Below are positions 33,386 through 33,704 of a stretch of 33,704 nt of DNA, one piece after another (the first letter of the stretch is position 1; each line of letters opens with the position of its first letter). Origin of the DNA: Tychonema sp. LEGE 07203 (GTDB lineage Bacteria; Cyanobacteriota; Cyanobacteriia; Cyanobacteriales; Microcoleaceae); the NCBI RefSeq assembly GCF_015207285.1, contig NZ_JADEXD010000061.1, positions 1-33,704 of the forward strand, given 5' to 3'. The notes below the pieces were generated by a model that worked only from the letters and a program-made list of their open reading frames with translations, was not told where the DNA came from and made no database searches. The position numbers were made by a program, and so were the translations under genes.

Positions 33386-33659
33386 TTTTTTAGCTGTTTT
33401 ACTACTTTAGTAGGCCATACTATTTTAACACAATCAGGAAAATTCAGAAGGAATTAAAGCCGTCCTAGAACGACGGGGTTTTAAACCCATTTCTTTGATA
33501 AATCGCGCCAGAAACCTGGTTTCCGATAAGGATCGAAAACTTAATAACTTAAGCACCTCCTACACTCCTCTATCCTGTAAGTAGTTAAACAAAATTAATT
33601 ACACAAACAACTAATATGATATACTACAAATATCAAGTTGTATCCAAAGAGGTTTTATA
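33386..33659. other. Upstream flank of tnpB with a hairpin
   Basis: A stem CCGTC...GACGG (about 33453-33469) is followed by GGGGTTTTAAACCC, resembling the hairpin ends of IS200/IS605 elements. A degenerate CCGGG repeat arm follows at 33510-33524. The rest is AT-rich, with TATACT at about 33620 as a possible -10 for the gene starting at 33660. Confidence 0.5.
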
Positions 33660-33704
33660 TGTTTTTACTTCGAGATATCAATCCACTTTCGTTGAAATTG
33701 CTAA
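33660..33704 (+). CDS. Start of a gene running off the window (partial)
   Basis: ATG at 33660, preceded by AAAGAGG at a suitable distance, opens a reading frame (MFLLRDINPLSLKLL) that stays open to the window edge. Only 15 residues are visible, so no product can be named. Confidence 0.5.

Overview
The window looks like chromosome of a filamentous, non-heterocystous cyanobacterium of the Microcoleus / Oscillatoria / Phormidium type. The evidence is the very frequent GCGATCGC-like (HIP1) octamers, long heptanucleotide tandem arrays (CCAATAA, CAACAGT and relatives) between genes, and typical cyanobacterial genes (ntcB, cnaT, cruP, a lumenal-type pentapeptide protein, an slr1659-type STAS protein). 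The genus is inferred, not shown.

Layout. 0-7.1 kb: a VOC/glyoxalase-fold gene whose stop overlaps the stop of a convergent CHASE3-PAS histidine kinase, a small conserved-looking gene, a repeat-rich gap, then a PAS-GAF histidine kinase with a STAS regulator upstream on the same strand. 7.4-9.6 kb: cynS (cyanase) and a solitary clpX with a clear terminator. 9.8-12.75 kb: an accessory-looking stretch with a three-part protein (vMAP-type helix-turn-helix, pentapeptides, nuclease-like C-terminus), a lipoprotein-like protein, a membrane-anchored protein with two near-identical PPC-like domains, and a frameshifted ISL3 transposase remnant. 12.8-20.1 kb: amidase, SLH-domain protein, an 83-bp triplicate repeat, a lumenal pentapeptide protein, an LCP-family gene with a small gene 14 bp upstream, and a class-V PLP enzyme.

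20.4-23.45 kb: mobA, cnaT and ntcB all on the minus strand. I read this as a nitrate-assimilation control cluster. It is headed by an NtcA-type promoter, GTA-N8-TAC followed after exactly 22 bp by TAATGT, in front of ntcB. MobA would make the molybdenum cofactor for nitrate reductase, and NtcB and CnaT would activate the nir/nar genes. A 13-copy perfect heptad array ends 11 bp before the cnaT start codon.

23.4-24.3 kb: an intergenic region with a 68-bp inverted-repeat element and a 124-bp MITE. 24.3-27.7 kb: an 1129-residue kinase whose membrane domain resembles the ethylene-binding domain of ETR1 but lacks the copper-ligand residues in register. 27.8-32.1 kb: a HEAT-repeat protein, a diacylglycerol-kinase-family gene, and cruP, the last two convergent and separated by a duplicated double hairpin. 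32.2-33.5 kb: an IS200/IS605-family tnpB split by one frameshift. A further gene appears to begin at 33660 and run off the window.

The most notable items are the ntcB promoter and cluster, the altered ethylene-receptor-like domain, the nuclease-like vMAP protein, the duplicated PPC domains, and the families of intergenic repeats. I saw no CRISPR array and recognised no tRNA or rRNA.
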